In this document: one piece after another, positions 25,072 through 34,214 of the stretch
Layout: each line of letters starts with the position of its first letter
Numbering within the stretch: the first letter of the stretch is position 1
Assembly (NCBI GenBank): GCA_050246115.1
Contig: JBFWWP010000019.1
Span: 53,614 to 117,613 of the forward strand
DNA length: 64,000 nucleotides
Source: JBFWWP01 sp050246115
GTDB taxonomy: Bacteria; Planctomycetota; UBA8108; UBA1146; JAJFFE01
Direction of reading: 5' to 3'
Position numbers and translations under genes: made by a program
The notes under the pieces: generated by a model
Databases searched by the model: none
The model's input: only the letters and a program-made list of their open reading frames with translations
What the model was told of the DNA's origin: nothing

Positions 25072-26235
25072 TCAGAACCCACGGTTCTTCAGGGTCCAAT
25101 CCGCGTACAGGTTCCACTTGACCTTGCGGGGTCCGGTGGGTGGCAGCGCCACGCGGAAGCGGAGTAACTCGTTGTGCGGTCGCTCCGTGAGCACGGGTTC
25201 GATGGGCAGCTGCACTTCGCGTCGTTCCTCGCGCTCGCCGTGCTCTTCCATGAGGAGTACTCGCCCCAGGGTCCACTCACCGCTCATGGGTTGCTCGATC
25301 GTCAGCTCGACGGGCTCATCCTTGAAGTTCTCGAGCGTCCAACGGCTCCGTTGGTGCTGGTGGTACCACCGGTCCGCGAGCACGTTCTCGCGCTCGTCCC
25401 GCACGAGGCTCTGTTGGCAGCGGATGTCTTGGGCGATCCCGAGGTAGAGGGCGGCCTTGGCGCCGACGGGCACCGGCGCGAGCCAGTCCTCGCCGAGGAA
25501 GGTCTCGGAGTGGGTGTCGTCCCGGATGTAGACGCGTGACTTCCCGGGTACGAGCGTCGCGCGTCCCAGGCCGGCGTCGGCGGAGTTGTCGAAGGTGTAG
25601 AAGTAGCGCACCGTCCCTCCCTGGCGGGGATCGAAGACGAAGGTCTTGGTCAACGGAAGGTCTTGGCCCTCGAATGCCAGCATCCGCCGAGCCTGGCCCT
25701 GGAGGATCTCGCGGTTCGCATAGACGAAGTGCGGACCCAGCTGCAAGTCCGCGCGGGGAAAGCTCTCGCCCGTCGCGTTGGAGAGGTTCGCACGACACTG
25801 AAGGGTCAGGCGTGTTTCGTCCCGCGAGGCGAGGGCGACGTAGTCGATGCGCCGACTGAAGCCGTCGATCAAGTAGCTGATGCGGAACTGTACCGGACCC
25901 GAAGTACGCGCGAAAACGTCCCAGTAGAGGGCGTTCTCACCCGGCGGATAGCTCGTGCTCGTGACACGGACCTCCGAGCCGACCGTGACCACGCGAATCT
26001 GAATCGACTCTCGGTGGATATGGGTTCCGGCCCAAGAGAAGTCGACCTGGTTCATGCCCGCGACGAGGTTGATGGTACGCGCTTCTTCGACGAGGGCCTG
26101 TCGCCCGTCGGCGAGATCGATGCGAACTTGGTCGCGGGGCGGGAGCGTGGTCAGCTTGGTGCGCGCATCGAGGGTGGATTGGGAAACTGCGAACCAGACC
26201 ATGGTGCACGCTAGGGCCAGAGGACGAAGGGGCAT
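25072..26235 (-). CDS. Exported DUF4139-type protein (paralogue 2)
   Basis: 387-aa protein with signal peptide MPLRPLALACTMVWFAVSQS. The core mirrors its neighbour: VRIDLADGRQALVEEARTIN, VQFRISYLIDGFSRRIDYVA, ATGESFPRADLQLGPHFVYA, and a beta-rich tail RWTLENFKDEPVELTIEQPM as in DUF4139 proteins. ATG at 26235 has GGAGG 8 nt upstream. Tandem with paralogue 1 and downstream of the DUF1501 gene. Function unknown. Confidence 0.72.
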   Translation of the reverse strand: MPLRPLALACTMVWFAVSQSTLDARTKLTTLPPRDQVRIDLADGRQALVEEARTINLVAGMNQVDFSWAGTHIHRESIQIRVVTVGSEVRVTSTSYPPGENALYWDVFARTSGPVQFRISYLIDGFSRRIDYVALASRDETRLTLQCRANLSNATGESFPRADLQLGPHFVYANREILQGQARRMLAFEGQDLPLTKTFVFDPRQGGTVRYFYTFDNSADAGLGRATLVPGKSRVYIRDDTHSETFLGEDWLAPVPVGAKAALYLGIAQDIRCQQSLVRDERENVLADRWYHQHQRSRWTLENFKDEPVELTIEQPMSGEWTLGRVLLMEEHGEREERREVQLPIEPVLTERPHNELLRFRVALPPTGPRKVKWNLYADWTLKNRGF

Positions 26236-26456
26236 GGAAGTGGCCTCCGATGGGGTGGCGCAGCGATTGGGGACTTTCGTTCGCTGCTTGGAGCAGGACC
26301 GTTGCGAGTCGTCCCGTTCGAGACCGCTTCGAAGCGAACAAGTTCCCGCGCCTTGGGTCGAGCCGGAAGGGCGCGAAGGTCAGGGCGGCTGGTGCGGGCG
26401 ATCTTCGACCCGGGGGGCGTGAGTCGCGGCTGGATCGACCGAGGAGTAGGCTCGAC

Positions 26457-27689
26457 TCAGAAGGTCTCGCGTCGCGGCGGCGGAGGCAGGGGCGATGCGG
26501 GGCGTCGCCGAATCAGCGGGAGCGCGGCGTGCACGGCCCGCTCCTTGCCGCTCGTGGAGTGCCACCAATCTTGGGCAATGGTCGTGTACAAGGAGCGGTA
26601 GTCCACATGGTGCTCGAGGTCACGATCGCGCAGCTGGGTCAACGAAGGTTGACGGCCATACAGGCCACCGATCACGCGTCCTCCGAGGAGCAGGTGCGGA
26701 GCTGCCGTCCCATGATCCGTGCCGCCGCTTCCGTTTTCCGCCGGTCGGCGGCCGAACTCGGAATACGTGAGGACCAGTGACTCCGACCATTGGCCGCCGG
26801 CGATCAGTGCTTGCCGGAACGCGGCCAGTGCTCCGCCCAGCTCGCCCAGAAGTCGGTCGTGCACGGCCCGCTGGCCGCTATGGGTGTCGAAGCTCCCGAT
26901 CGAAACCTTGATCGCCGCCAGCGGAACCTGGCTCAGGATGAGCTCGGCTGCGGTCTGCAGCTGGCGGCCCAGGTTGGTCGCAGGGAACTGCTCGCGCAGC
27001 GAGGGAGAGCGTGCATGTTTCTCCTCGATGATGCGAGCCGCTTCGCGCAAGTGGTCGCGAACCGAGAGGAGGTGCTCGAGCGCCGCGTTGCCCTCATGAG
27101 CGGAGAGATCCTTCACGCGACGAGCTTGACGCGTGAACTGGCGGGGATCGCGGAATGCGACGTTGCGCATGTGGGGGCCGGCCAGTGGGCCGGCGTCCCC
27201 GCTGAGGATCACGCCGTCCGCCGCTCGGGGCGGTGTCTGTGAGGCACCGGGCAACGTGCGCGCGATCCAGCCTTCCGCCCGAACCTCATCGCTGTCGGAC
27301 CCAGTCTCCCAGATCTCGATCGAGCGAAAGTGCGAGCGATTGGGCTCCGGATACCCGACGCCGCGCACGACCGCGAGCTCTTGCGCTTCCCAAGCGCCGG
27401 TGAGAGGAGCCAGGACGGGATTGAAACCGAGGTGATCGTCGAGGGCGATGACCGCTTCGCGAGGGACGGCCAAGCGGGGCCGGAGCTTGTAGTACTCGGG
27501 GTCGCGAAACGGCACGAGCGTATTGAGGCCATCGTTACCGCCTTTGAGTTCGACCAGCACGAGAACGCGTCCCGCGGTCTCTGCCGATTCGTTGGCGAGT
27601 AGCGCCGAACTCGGCCAGATCGTCAGTCGGGGCATGAACAGGGTCAGTCCGGAAGCACCCGCGAGTTGCAGGAATCGGCGACGGTCCAT
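26457..27689 (-). CDS. DUF1501 protein, Tat-exported
   Basis: DUF1501 family protein (410 aa), alkaline-phosphatase-like fold, exported by Tat: MDRRRFLQLAGASGLTLFMP has the twin-arginine motif. Family blocks: VLVELKGGNDGLNTLVPFRD, YPEPNRSHFRSIEIWETG, IGSFDTHSGQRAVHDRLLGE, YSEFGRRPAENGSGGTDHGT. It follows a DUF1800 gene with an intergenic gap of ~77 nt, the usual planctomycete pairing. The molecular role of the pair is not established. Start at 27689 chosen for the Tat signal; the frame extends further upstream without one. Confidence 0.9.
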   Translation of the reverse strand: MDRRRFLQLAGASGLTLFMPRLTIWPSSALLANESAETAGRVLVLVELKGGNDGLNTLVPFRDPEYYKLRPRLAVPREAVIALDDHLGFNPVLAPLTGAWEAQELAVVRGVGYPEPNRSHFRSIEIWETGSDSDEVRAEGWIARTLPGASQTPPRAADGVILSGDAGPLAGPHMRNVAFRDPRQFTRQARRVKDLSAHEGNAALEHLLSVRDHLREAARIIEEKHARSPSLREQFPATNLGRQLQTAAELILSQVPLAAIKVSIGSFDTHSGQRAVHDRLLGELGGALAAFRQALIAGGQWSESLVLTYSEFGRRPAENGSGGTDHGTAAPHLLLGGRVIGGLYGRQPSLTQLRDRDLEHHVDYRSLYTTIAQDWWHSTSGKERAVHAALPLIRRRPASPLPPPPRRETF

Positions 27690-27766
27690 GGGAGCTCTCT
27701 CTCGGTGTTCGCAAGAATCTTCGCAGGCGCCTCCACCTCCAGGCGGCGGCGCTCCTCGAGACGGTC

Positions 27767-29185
27767 TCACTTCAGTTGGTACACCGGATCCACCAAGATC
27801 TGTCGGATGATGGCGACGCCGTCCGTCGCCGTGAGCGGGTCGACCAACGGGATCGGGCACAAGCGAGCGATCGCGGCGGCGGCGCGCATCTCCGGTTTCG
27901 GGTCGATGGCGTCGAACCACGCCCGCAGGAGTTCCACCGACGAACCACTCATGCCGGCATCGGGCTCCAGGGTGCGACGAGGTTGGGTTTCATTGCCGAT
28001 CTGAGCGAGCGTCTGTTCGCGGATCAAGAGGGTCGTGGACGAGATCCAGCTCGGACCGCCAGGCCAGCCCTTCACGTTCGGCGGGTTGAAGAGGTCCTGC
28101 TGCAGGCTGCGGCCGAGACGCACCAAGGCCGGTCCTTCTCCGAGGGGCAACTGGAAGGTGCGCGCCACACCCACGAGGAGTTCGACGGGCGACTTGATCA
28201 TCGCCCCTCGCTCGCGCGGATCCCAGAAGGCGTCGCTCTCCAGGAGCGCGCGGATCACCGGTTCGAGTTCGTAGCCACTCGCGCGGAACGTCTGGGCGAT
28301 TCGTTCGACGTCGTCGGCCACGGGCTCCGTCGACAAGAACTCACGCCAAAGTTTGGCGACGATGAAACGCGCGAGTCGCGGTTGCTCGAGCAAGATGTCG
28401 ATGATCTGTTCGCCACCGAGGTTTCCTTGTCGACCCAGAAAGCTCTTCGGACCCACGTCGTGGCGGGCGCGAACGAGCTGAAAGTCGCCGGTGCGAGGGT
28501 CGACCTTCCACCCGGTGAACGCCCGCGCGGCTTCCTTGATGTCGCGCTCGCGGTAATGGCCCTCGCCGAGGGTGAAGAGCTCGAGCAGCTCGCGAGCGAA
28601 GTTCTCATTGGGCTGCTCGCGGTTGCTCACGACGGTGTCGAGGTAGATGAGCATCGCCGGGTCCTTGGCGACCGCATGCAAGAGGGTTCGGAAGTTGCCG
28701 CAGGAGTGAGCGCGAAAGAGTTCGTTCTGCCGGTACATGAGGAGCGGCAGTTTCACCTTCTGCAGTGACGACGTGAAGTGGTTGTGCCAGAACAGCGTCA
28801 TCCGCTCGACCAGCGGACGATCGGTCTGGATCATGCGTTGATACCACCAAATCTTGAGTTCTTCCCCGCGTTCGCGGCTCTGTTCGAGTGCGCGTCGGCG
28901 TTCCTCGGGCGTCATGTCGCTTCGACGCCGCCGTGGCTCGACGACCGTCGTCCACTCGGGAGGCGGCGGTTGCGGACGATCGGCGGCCGTGAACAGTGCC
29001 TTCACCGCAGCCCTACGGTCGAGAACTGCGAAACGTGCGAATTCGTCCGGCGTGCCGCCGAGCCCGGCGCGCGCGAGCAGGTGCCTGGCCCCCTCGATCC
29101 CGATTGGCTCGGGGGAGGCGGCTGTCGCGCGTGGGGCGCCGGCGATCCCGCCGAGGCAGATCAGAGTGAAGATTGCGCTGACCAT
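27767..29185 (-). CDS. DUF1800 protein, exported
   Basis: DUF1800 family protein, 472 aa, with a Sec signal peptide (MVSAIFTLICLGGIAGAPRATA). Family blocks: ARHLLARAGLGGTPDEFARF, LVERMTLFWHNHFTSSLQKV, LIYLDTVVSNREQPNENFAR, ELLELFTLGEGHYRERDIKE, ARAFTGWKVD, FNPPNVKGWPGG. Partner of the downstream DUF1501 protein in one operon. Function unknown; the pair is expanded in Planctomycetota. This copy lacks the dockerin-like module carried by the second DUF1800 protein of the window. Confidence 0.9.
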   Translation of the reverse strand: MVSAIFTLICLGGIAGAPRATAASPEPIGIEGARHLLARAGLGGTPDEFARFAVLDRRAAVKALFTAADRPQPPPPEWTTVVEPRRRRSDMTPEERRRALEQSRERGEELKIWWYQRMIQTDRPLVERMTLFWHNHFTSSLQKVKLPLLMYRQNELFRAHSCGNFRTLLHAVAKDPAMLIYLDTVVSNREQPNENFARELLELFTLGEGHYRERDIKEAARAFTGWKVDPRTGDFQLVRARHDVGPKSFLGRQGNLGGEQIIDILLEQPRLARFIVAKLWREFLSTEPVADDVERIAQTFRASGYELEPVIRALLESDAFWDPRERGAMIKSPVELLVGVARTFQLPLGEGPALVRLGRSLQQDLFNPPNVKGWPGGPSWISSTTLLIREQTLAQIGNETQPRRTLEPDAGMSGSSVELLRAWFDAIDPKPEMRAAAAIARLCPIPLVDPLTATDGVAIIRQILVDPVYQLK

Positions 29186-29521
29186 GGGAGCCTATCTGGT
29201 TCGGGCCTCGCGACTCTTCTGGAACGCCGGAGGTCCGCGGGGGTTGCGCAGGAGTTTCGAAGTCCGACCTGCGCCGGCTGCGCTGGGAAGGCACGAGCGC
29301 AGGGCAGCGTGCCTTCCGAGCGGTGTCCCCGGAATTGGGGGTGGCGCCCCAGCCGCTATCTCCGTGAGCGCCGGGCACCGTCGCCATCGGGCGATCCTCC
29401 GTGGACGCGTTGCTCGCGGCTTGGTTCGAAGGGGAGCGGCCGGGGGACGGTCGTCGTGAACGAGCCGGGCCCGGGCTGATACCCGAGCCGAGCGCGGCAT
29501 GCGCTGGCTTCGGGGCTGGAC
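29186..29521. other. Intergenic region, no gene seen
   Basis: About 335 bases between the 5' end of the DUF1800 gene and the 3' end of the PilZ gene. Presumed DUF1800 promoter. No other feature seen. Confidence 0.35.
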
Positions 29522-29914
29522 TCAAGTGGGACGACTGCGGAGGAACTGCTCGAGTTCGCGGCGAAGGAGGGTCTCGACTCCGGAGCTGCGCAAGATGGTC
29601 CGAAAGAGTTCTCGACGCTTTCGGGCTTCGAGCGTGATGAACCGAAGGCCGAGGACGTTGTCATGTTCGTGGACCACCACGGCCCTCAGTTCCAGACGGC
29701 GCCGCGTTCCCATCGGGTAGCTCACCATGCAAGGAGAGCTGGCTGGGATCTCGTCGTCGCTCGCATCGACGACGAGGCGGGCACCGCCTAGGCTCAGATC
29801 AAGGCTACGCGCCTCGAATACCTTGGCACTCGTCCAGATCCGCGCGTCGCAAGGAAACGGGACCCGGGGATCGACTCGTCTTTCAGGAGTCGTTGGCTCG
29901 GCGGTCGTTCCCAT
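29522..29914 (-). CDS. PilZ-domain protein (c-di-GMP binding)
   Basis: 130-aa single-domain cytoplasmic protein. Both PilZ signature elements that contact cyclic di-GMP are present: RxxxR in ERRVDPRVPF and D/NxSxxG in SLDLSLGGARLVV. The remainder forms the expected beta-barrel plus a C-terminal helix (RRELFRTILRSSGVETLLRR). Likely a c-di-GMP effector; target unknown. ATG at 29914 removes an unconserved, arginine-rich upstream extension of the frame; the Shine-Dalgarno site is weak. Confidence 0.85.
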   Translation of the reverse strand: MGTTAEPTTPERRVDPRVPFPCDARIWTSAKVFEARSLDLSLGGARLVVDASDDEIPASSPCMVSYPMGTRRRLELRAVVVHEHDNVLGLRFITLEARKRRELFRTILRSSGVETLLRRELEQFLRSRPT

Positions 29915-30777
29915 AGATTTCGGGTCTCGGCTTTCGCGTCGCGGGTTGGGTGAGCGTCGTCGCTCGATCGAGCCCAGGGCTCGGCGGGGAGGTTCGCGTT
30001 CGCGGACCGCGCGTTGCTCACAATGGGGGTATCGACTGCGCTGGGCGGAGAACTTGACCGGCCAGCGGTGCCACCTCGATCGCGTTATCGTGGGCGCGAC
30101 GAGGACGTGCGAAAGCTGTCGATGGCCGATGCCGCGCCGCTTCGGCGTGGTCCGGCTCCAGCACGATCGTGCCTGGTCTCTCGAAACCGCGTTCGTGCGC
30201 GCAACCGCCTCCGCGAAAGGGAACGCCGGGAGCGAACGAGCGGACTTCGCCTCGGGGATCACGCCGGTCGAGAGCCCAGAATGGCGGTCGCTATCCACAC
30301 GTCAGTGTGGGTCGGCCCGGGTGTTCCGAGGGGGTGCGACGCGAGGTCGCGGAGGGATTGGATCCGAGCTCGGGAGCGGGCGGGACCAGCGGGCACGAAG
30401 GTCCGAACCCGTCCCAGCCGGGCTTGTCGCCGAACTCGCTGCCTGGCAGCGCTCAAGGGCCGGCCGCTGCGCCGCAACTGCCCCAGGAGAGGCCGGTTGC
30501 GGTAGGCGGACAGCGAGGAGCCCCTTTTCGGCTACTTCTTGCTCTTGGAACGACGGTGCTCCGCCTTTCGGCGGTTCCTGCGGTGGGTGTGACACACTGC
30601 GCGGGCTCCGTGGTTCGCCTTGCTGATTCGTCGGGCGTTTCTGTTCATGCCGGGAATGTAGTCGAACGCGCGGCGTCGTCAACTGGATCGCGAGCCGACT
30701 ACGGCGGTTTGCCGATTTTCGAGATTCACCGGATAATTCTCCACGCGGCCGCAATGGCCCAAGGAGGAGGCAAGCCC
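29915..30777. other. Long intergenic region containing one small ORF
   Basis: About 860 bases between PilZ (minus) and Hpt (plus). The long plus-strand frames across it give arginine/proline-rich, unpatterned products and were not accepted. The only coding candidate is the 38-aa basic ORF at 30532-30648 listed separately. Confidence 0.4.
30532..30648 (-). CDS. Small very basic 38-aa protein candidate
   Basis: An ATG-to-TAG frame of 38 codons, too short for usual ORF filters. The product starts MNRNARRISKANHGARAV and ends RRKAEHRRSKSKK, with more than a third Arg/Lys, much like small ribosome-associated basic proteins (AURKAIP1/COX24-like or bTHX-like) annotated in many bacteria. I recognise the composition and the KANHG motif style, not a definite family. 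There is no strong Shine-Dalgarno sequence. It could be a chance ORF, but the lack of low-information arginine runs and the clean K/R pattern argue for coding. Confidence 0.45.
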   Translation of the reverse strand: MNRNARRISKANHGARAVCHTHRRNRRKAEHRRSKSKK

Positions 30778-31131
30778 ATGGCATCTGGTTTCGAGTCCCT
30801 GCCGGTCCATGATGAGGCGGCGGCACTGGACATTGTGGAAGGCGAGCGCGAACTGCTGGAGGAGGTGATCGCCCTCTTCCGGGAGAGCACGGCCGGGCGC
30901 ATCGACGAACTCCGCCGGGCGGTCGACCAATCCGACCTGCGTGGCGTTGCGAATGCCGCCCACTCGATCAAAGGGGCTGCTGCCAACATCTGTGCAGAGC
31001 GAGTGCGAGCGCTGGCGACCGAGGTCGAGAAAGTGGCGTTGGCCGGTGAGAAGAACGCGCTCCCCACGCTGGCTGCGAGTCTTTGCGCCGAGTTCGATCG
31101 GTTCAATCAAGAAGTGACCTTCGCAGCCTAG
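30778..31131 (+). CDS. Hpt-domain phosphotransfer protein
   Basis: 117-aa stand-alone histidine phosphotransfer protein. A four-helix Hpt pattern surrounds the phospho-accepting histidine in NAAHSIKGAAANICAERV (HxxKG). It would shuttle phosphate between a hybrid kinase and response regulators; none is in the window. Start at 30778 chosen because AAGGAGGAGG ends 7 nt upstream. Confidence 0.88.
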   Translation: MASGFESLPVHDEAAALDIVEGERELLEEVIALFRESTAGRIDELRRAVDQSDLRGVANAAHSIKGAAANICAERVRALATEVEKVALAGEKNALPTLAASLCAEFDRFNQEVTFAA

Positions 31132-31545
31132 AACTCAGAACTAAGAACTGAGTCAAGCGCGTACAGCGCTCGACTTGGAACTGACTTCCTCTTCGAGCGA
31201 CTCTCGGAAGCCTCCGTGTCCACGCCTCGGGGGTACACTTGCCACCCGACCTTCGGCGGCCGCCGCTCTGTTTGCAGCCCGAGCCCTTGGGCTTGGGACG
31301 CAGCGTGACGTCGCTCCTTCTCGACGCCCGCGCGCCAACGGGGGTACCGCACGGCGCATGCCGAATCCCCTTGCTCAATTCGGACGGGTTCGCAAAGATT
31401 CCTCGACCAGGAATCGGGCGCGTCCGTTTCGCGATGGTCGTGTTCCGAGAACTCTGGCCCGGAGGTGTCCATCGTCGCCGGTTCACGCCGGCGCTCGAGA
31501 TCGTGGGTGGGTCGACGGAACCGTGAGCCAGCAGGGAGCCCCGGT
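31132..31545. other. Intergenic region, no gene seen
   Basis: About 410 bases between the Hpt and DUF2270 genes, both plus strand. Just after the Hpt stop lies a short imperfect palindrome with ACTCAG / CTGAGT arms (31134-31154). Otherwise nothing supportable. Confidence 0.35.
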
Positions 31546-32277
31546 GTGAATGAGCCTGAGCCTGCCGGCGATTCGAAGCCCGGGCGCCCTAGGGTGAACG
31601 CCCTGACGCATCGTTTCCCCCCGGAGAACTTGAACGTACTCAGCCACTTCTATCGGGGTGAGTTGTCGCGTTCGAACGTCTGGCGCCAGAAAATGGACAT
31701 GACGACGAACTGGGCCGTCATCACCACGACGGCTCTGGTCTCGGTTGCCTACGGCAATCCTCAGGTGACCCACCTGGTGCTCCTCTTCGGCTCGGCGCTG
31801 GTGTTCTTGTTGCTCAACATCGAAGGGCGCCGTTACCGTTTCTTCGACTTGTGGCGCACCCGCGTGCGGATGCTCGAGGTGCATTTCATGGTGCCGGCGG
31901 TCTACCATGAGAAGCCGCTCGTGGAGGGGAATTGGCGAGAGGTTCTGTGCAACGATCTCCTCGCTCCTTCCTACAAGATCTCGTACTGGGAGGCGGTCGG
32001 GCGCCGCCTCCACCGCAACTACATCTACATCTTCTTGATCTTGCTGATGACGTGGTTGATCAAAGTCGTCTTGCACCGTCCGGTGATCGACGGCGTTCCC
32101 GTGAGCATCTACGAGGGGTTCGCGGTCCCCGGACTGCTGCCGCCATGGTTCGTGATTGCGCTGGCGGCGGCGTTTCATGTCGGTGTTCTGACGATCTTGT
32201 TTGCGACCGCGCGGGTGCGCGAAGCCACCGGCGAGGTGCGGCGCAAGGACCCGAATCGTCGACTTTGGCCGGTTTGA
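31546..32277 (+). CDS. DUF2270-family predicted membrane protein
   Basis: 243-aa integral membrane protein. Conserved stretch LNVLSHFYRGELSRSNVWRQ, then helices around WAVITTTALVSVAYG and LVLLFGSALVFLLLNIEGRR, a soluble segment (RTRVRMLEVHFMVPAVYHEK) and two C-terminal helices (NYIYIFLILLMTWLIKVVL; PPWFVIALAAAFHVGVLTIL). This order matches DUF2270; function unknown. GTG start at 31546 with GGGAG 7 nt upstream. A second small membrane protein follows. Confidence 0.8.
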   Translation: MNEPEPAGDSKPGRPRVNALTHRFPPENLNVLSHFYRGELSRSNVWRQKMDMTTNWAVITTTALVSVAYGNPQVTHLVLLFGSALVFLLLNIEGRRYRFFDLWRTRVRMLEVHFMVPAVYHEKPLVEGNWREVLCNDLLAPSYKISYWEAVGRRLHRNYIYIFLILLMTWLIKVVLHRPVIDGVPVSIYEGFAVPGLLPPWFVIALAAAFHVGVLTILFATARVREATGEVRRKDPNRRLWPV

Positions 32278-32333
32278 TCTTCTTGGGGGCGGCCCGATAC
32301 TCGTCACGGGTGACATGACGGAGAGGCAAGGCG

Positions 32334-32711
32334 TTGGGAGACAGAGATTGGCTCGAGATCGGGAATCTGATCGCTTCCACGATCATCTTCGGCGGTTTGA
32401 TCTTCGGTGTGCTTCAGCGGCGGAATCGGAGAATCCATATCCCGACCATGATCAGCTGTTTCGTCGCCGACGTCCTGCTGGTGTTGGTGATCGAACTCAA
32501 CCGCGAGGCCGTGCACCAGGCCACCACTACCCGGGATCCGTTTCTACAGTTCCACGTGGCGGTTTCGGTGTCGGCGGTCGTTCTTTACGTCGGGGCGTTG
32601 ATCACAGGGCTCCAGCGGCGGCACGGGCGCATGGTTCGCGCGCATCGCATCAACGCGGTTCTCTTCCTCTTCTGCCGCGGCACCAATTGGGTGACCGCTT
32701 TCTTCGTCTGA
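32334..32711 (+). CDS. Small membrane protein, DUF420-like
   Basis: 125-aa protein with about four hydrophobic helices (LIASTIIFGGLIFGVLQRRN, MISCFVADVLLVLVIELNRE, FHVAVSVSAVVLYVGALITG, HRINAVLFLFCRGTNWVTAF). The arrangement of basic loops and histidines recalls DUF420 membrane proteins, but weakly. TTG start at 32334; GGAGAGG upstream. 56 nt after the DUF2270 gene, so possibly co-transcribed. Converges on the TPR gene. Confidence 0.7.
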   Translation: MGDRDWLEIGNLIASTIIFGGLIFGVLQRRNRRIHIPTMISCFVADVLLVLVIELNREAVHQATTTRDPFLQFHVAVSVSAVVLYVGALITGLQRRHGRMVRAHRINAVLFLFCRGTNWVTAFFV

Positions 32712-32749
32712 CTCTCGCGTCGAGCGCGGGACCCCCTCGAGTCGGTGCG

Positions 32750-33892
32750 CTACCGTTCGCCGAAGCGCGCCGCGAGCCGTTGTGCTTCGGCGTCTGCGCC
32801 GCGGGCACGCAAGAGCTCCAGCAGCGGGGCCAGTGCCGCCTCGATCGGCGGCGTTCGCGCGAGTAGCGCTTGATAGGCGCGTTCCGCCTCCGCCGGCCGG
32901 CCGGCCCTGCGGCAAGAGTCCGCGAAGGCGAGGCCTAGGCTCGGATCCGACGGCGCGAGATCCAGGGCTCGCCGGAGCCAGGGCAGAGCCTCCATAGGGG
33001 ACCCGAGGCGTCGGTAGACTTCGGCGATCGCCGTCGGGACGGCAGGGTCGGTAGGGTGTTCGGCGATACGGTCGCGTAGGCTGCTGATTTCCTTCTTGCC
33101 GGCAATGATGTTGCCGTGAAGGACGCGGGCCCGCTGGCTCTTGTCGGGCTCGCCCAACCGGGCGTACACCAGAGCGAGGTTGTAAGCCGCACCGTGGTGA
33201 AGTGGGCGTAGCGCGAGTACGTTCTCGAACGCGACCGCCGCTTTCGCCAGTTGGCCGATTCGTTGCCGGAGTAACCCGATCTCGTACAACGGGCGGTGAG
33301 CTCCCGGATCGAGTGCCAGCGCGGCCTCGAACGACCGCTCGGCCGCCACGTCGTCGCCGCGCGCCTGCTCTACGAGCCCGAGGCCGAAGTGCCCCTTCGT
33401 CCGAAGGTCGCGATCGTCTTCCGTGACCATTGCCGCGAAGACCTGCGACGCTTGGTCGAGATGCCCCGACAGCTGGTACGCGCGGCCGAGGTTGAAAACC
33501 TTGCCACGGAAGTGCGGCGCCCGCGCCAGCCCGAGTTCGAACGCTCGAATCGCCGCTTCGAACTCATCCAGTGCGAAGTGGGCCTCGCCCGCCAACAGGT
33601 GAACCTGCGGGTCGTCGGGGTACTCGGACGCGAGCGGGATCAAGATCGAGTCCAACGCCCGGCGAGGCTCGTGAGAGCCGATGAGGCGCCGGGCTTCGAT
33701 GAGCGCCCGTTCCCGGTCGGGTGCGCGCGCGGTGGGAGGGGGCTGGCCCAGGCTCAGAGGGAGCACGATCGCGAACGAGAGAACGCCCGCGACGCTCGCC
33801 CACCTGCGGTCGAACCCAGCGATGGCCGCGCTCGCGAGACCCGCGCGCGGCCACTGGCTGAAGATCAGTGGGTGGCGGTACGGGACAGGCAT
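32750..33892 (-). CDS. TPR-repeat protein with N-terminal membrane anchor
   Basis: ~380-aa protein. An N-terminal hydrophobic segment (WASVAGVLSFAIVLPLSLG) is followed by a long run of tetratricopeptide repeats (HLLAGEAHFALDEFEAAIRA, VFNLGRAYQLSGHLDQASQV, HFGLGLVEQARGDDVAAERS, AIAEVYRRLGSPMEALPWL). TPRs mediate protein-protein contacts; partner unknown. ATG at 33892 has GGAGG 6 nt upstream; ATG at 33916 is in frame but lacks a site. Confidence 0.82.
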   Translation of the reverse strand: MPVPYRHPLIFSQWPRAGLASAAIAGFDRRWASVAGVLSFAIVLPLSLGQPPPTARAPDRERALIEARRLIGSHEPRRALDSILIPLASEYPDDPQVHLLAGEAHFALDEFEAAIRAFELGLARAPHFRGKVFNLGRAYQLSGHLDQASQVFAAMVTEDDRDLRTKGHFGLGLVEQARGDDVAAERSFEAALALDPGAHRPLYEIGLLRQRIGQLAKAAVAFENVLALRPLHHGAAYNLALVYARLGEPDKSQRARVLHGNIIAGKKEISSLRDRIAEHPTDPAVPTAIAEVYRRLGSPMEALPWLRRALDLAPSDPSLGLAFADSCRRAGRPAEAERAYQALLARTPPIEAALAPLLELLRARGADAEAQRLAARFGER

Positions 33893-33946
33893 GCCGGGCC
33901 TCCATGGATGTTGCACACGCTTGCTTCGGGCCTCGTGGTTCGCGCA

Positions 33947-34086
33947 GCAAGTTCGTTGCAGAAGTTCGTCGGCCGGGCAGGTCGGACCGCCCGCAATGGC
34001 GTCAGACCACGGTTGGTCTGAACGGTGTCAGCCATGGAAGCAGGGACACGCGTGCCCGCTGCGCCGAACTTCTGCAACGAACTTGC
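33947..34086. repeat. 140-bp element with perfect 22-bp terminal inverted repeats
   Basis: Bases 33947-33968 and 34065-34086 are exact reverse complements (22 of 22). The 96-bp interior contains a further small hairpin around CAGACCACGGTTGGTCTG. It sits directly upstream of the TPR gene and next to a 187-bp inverted-repeat element. No second copy seen in this window. May be a mobile miniature element or a long structured RNA/terminator. Confidence 0.65.
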
Positions 34087-34214
34087 GACACAGGGCACTA
34101 GCCCGCATTGTTCGTGAGCGCTCGGCTGCGGACCGAAGTCTCGCTCTGGCTTCGTCATTGCAGCGAATTCGATCCTCCGGTCGACTTCGCTGCTCTTCCT
34201 TGCCAGAACAAGAC

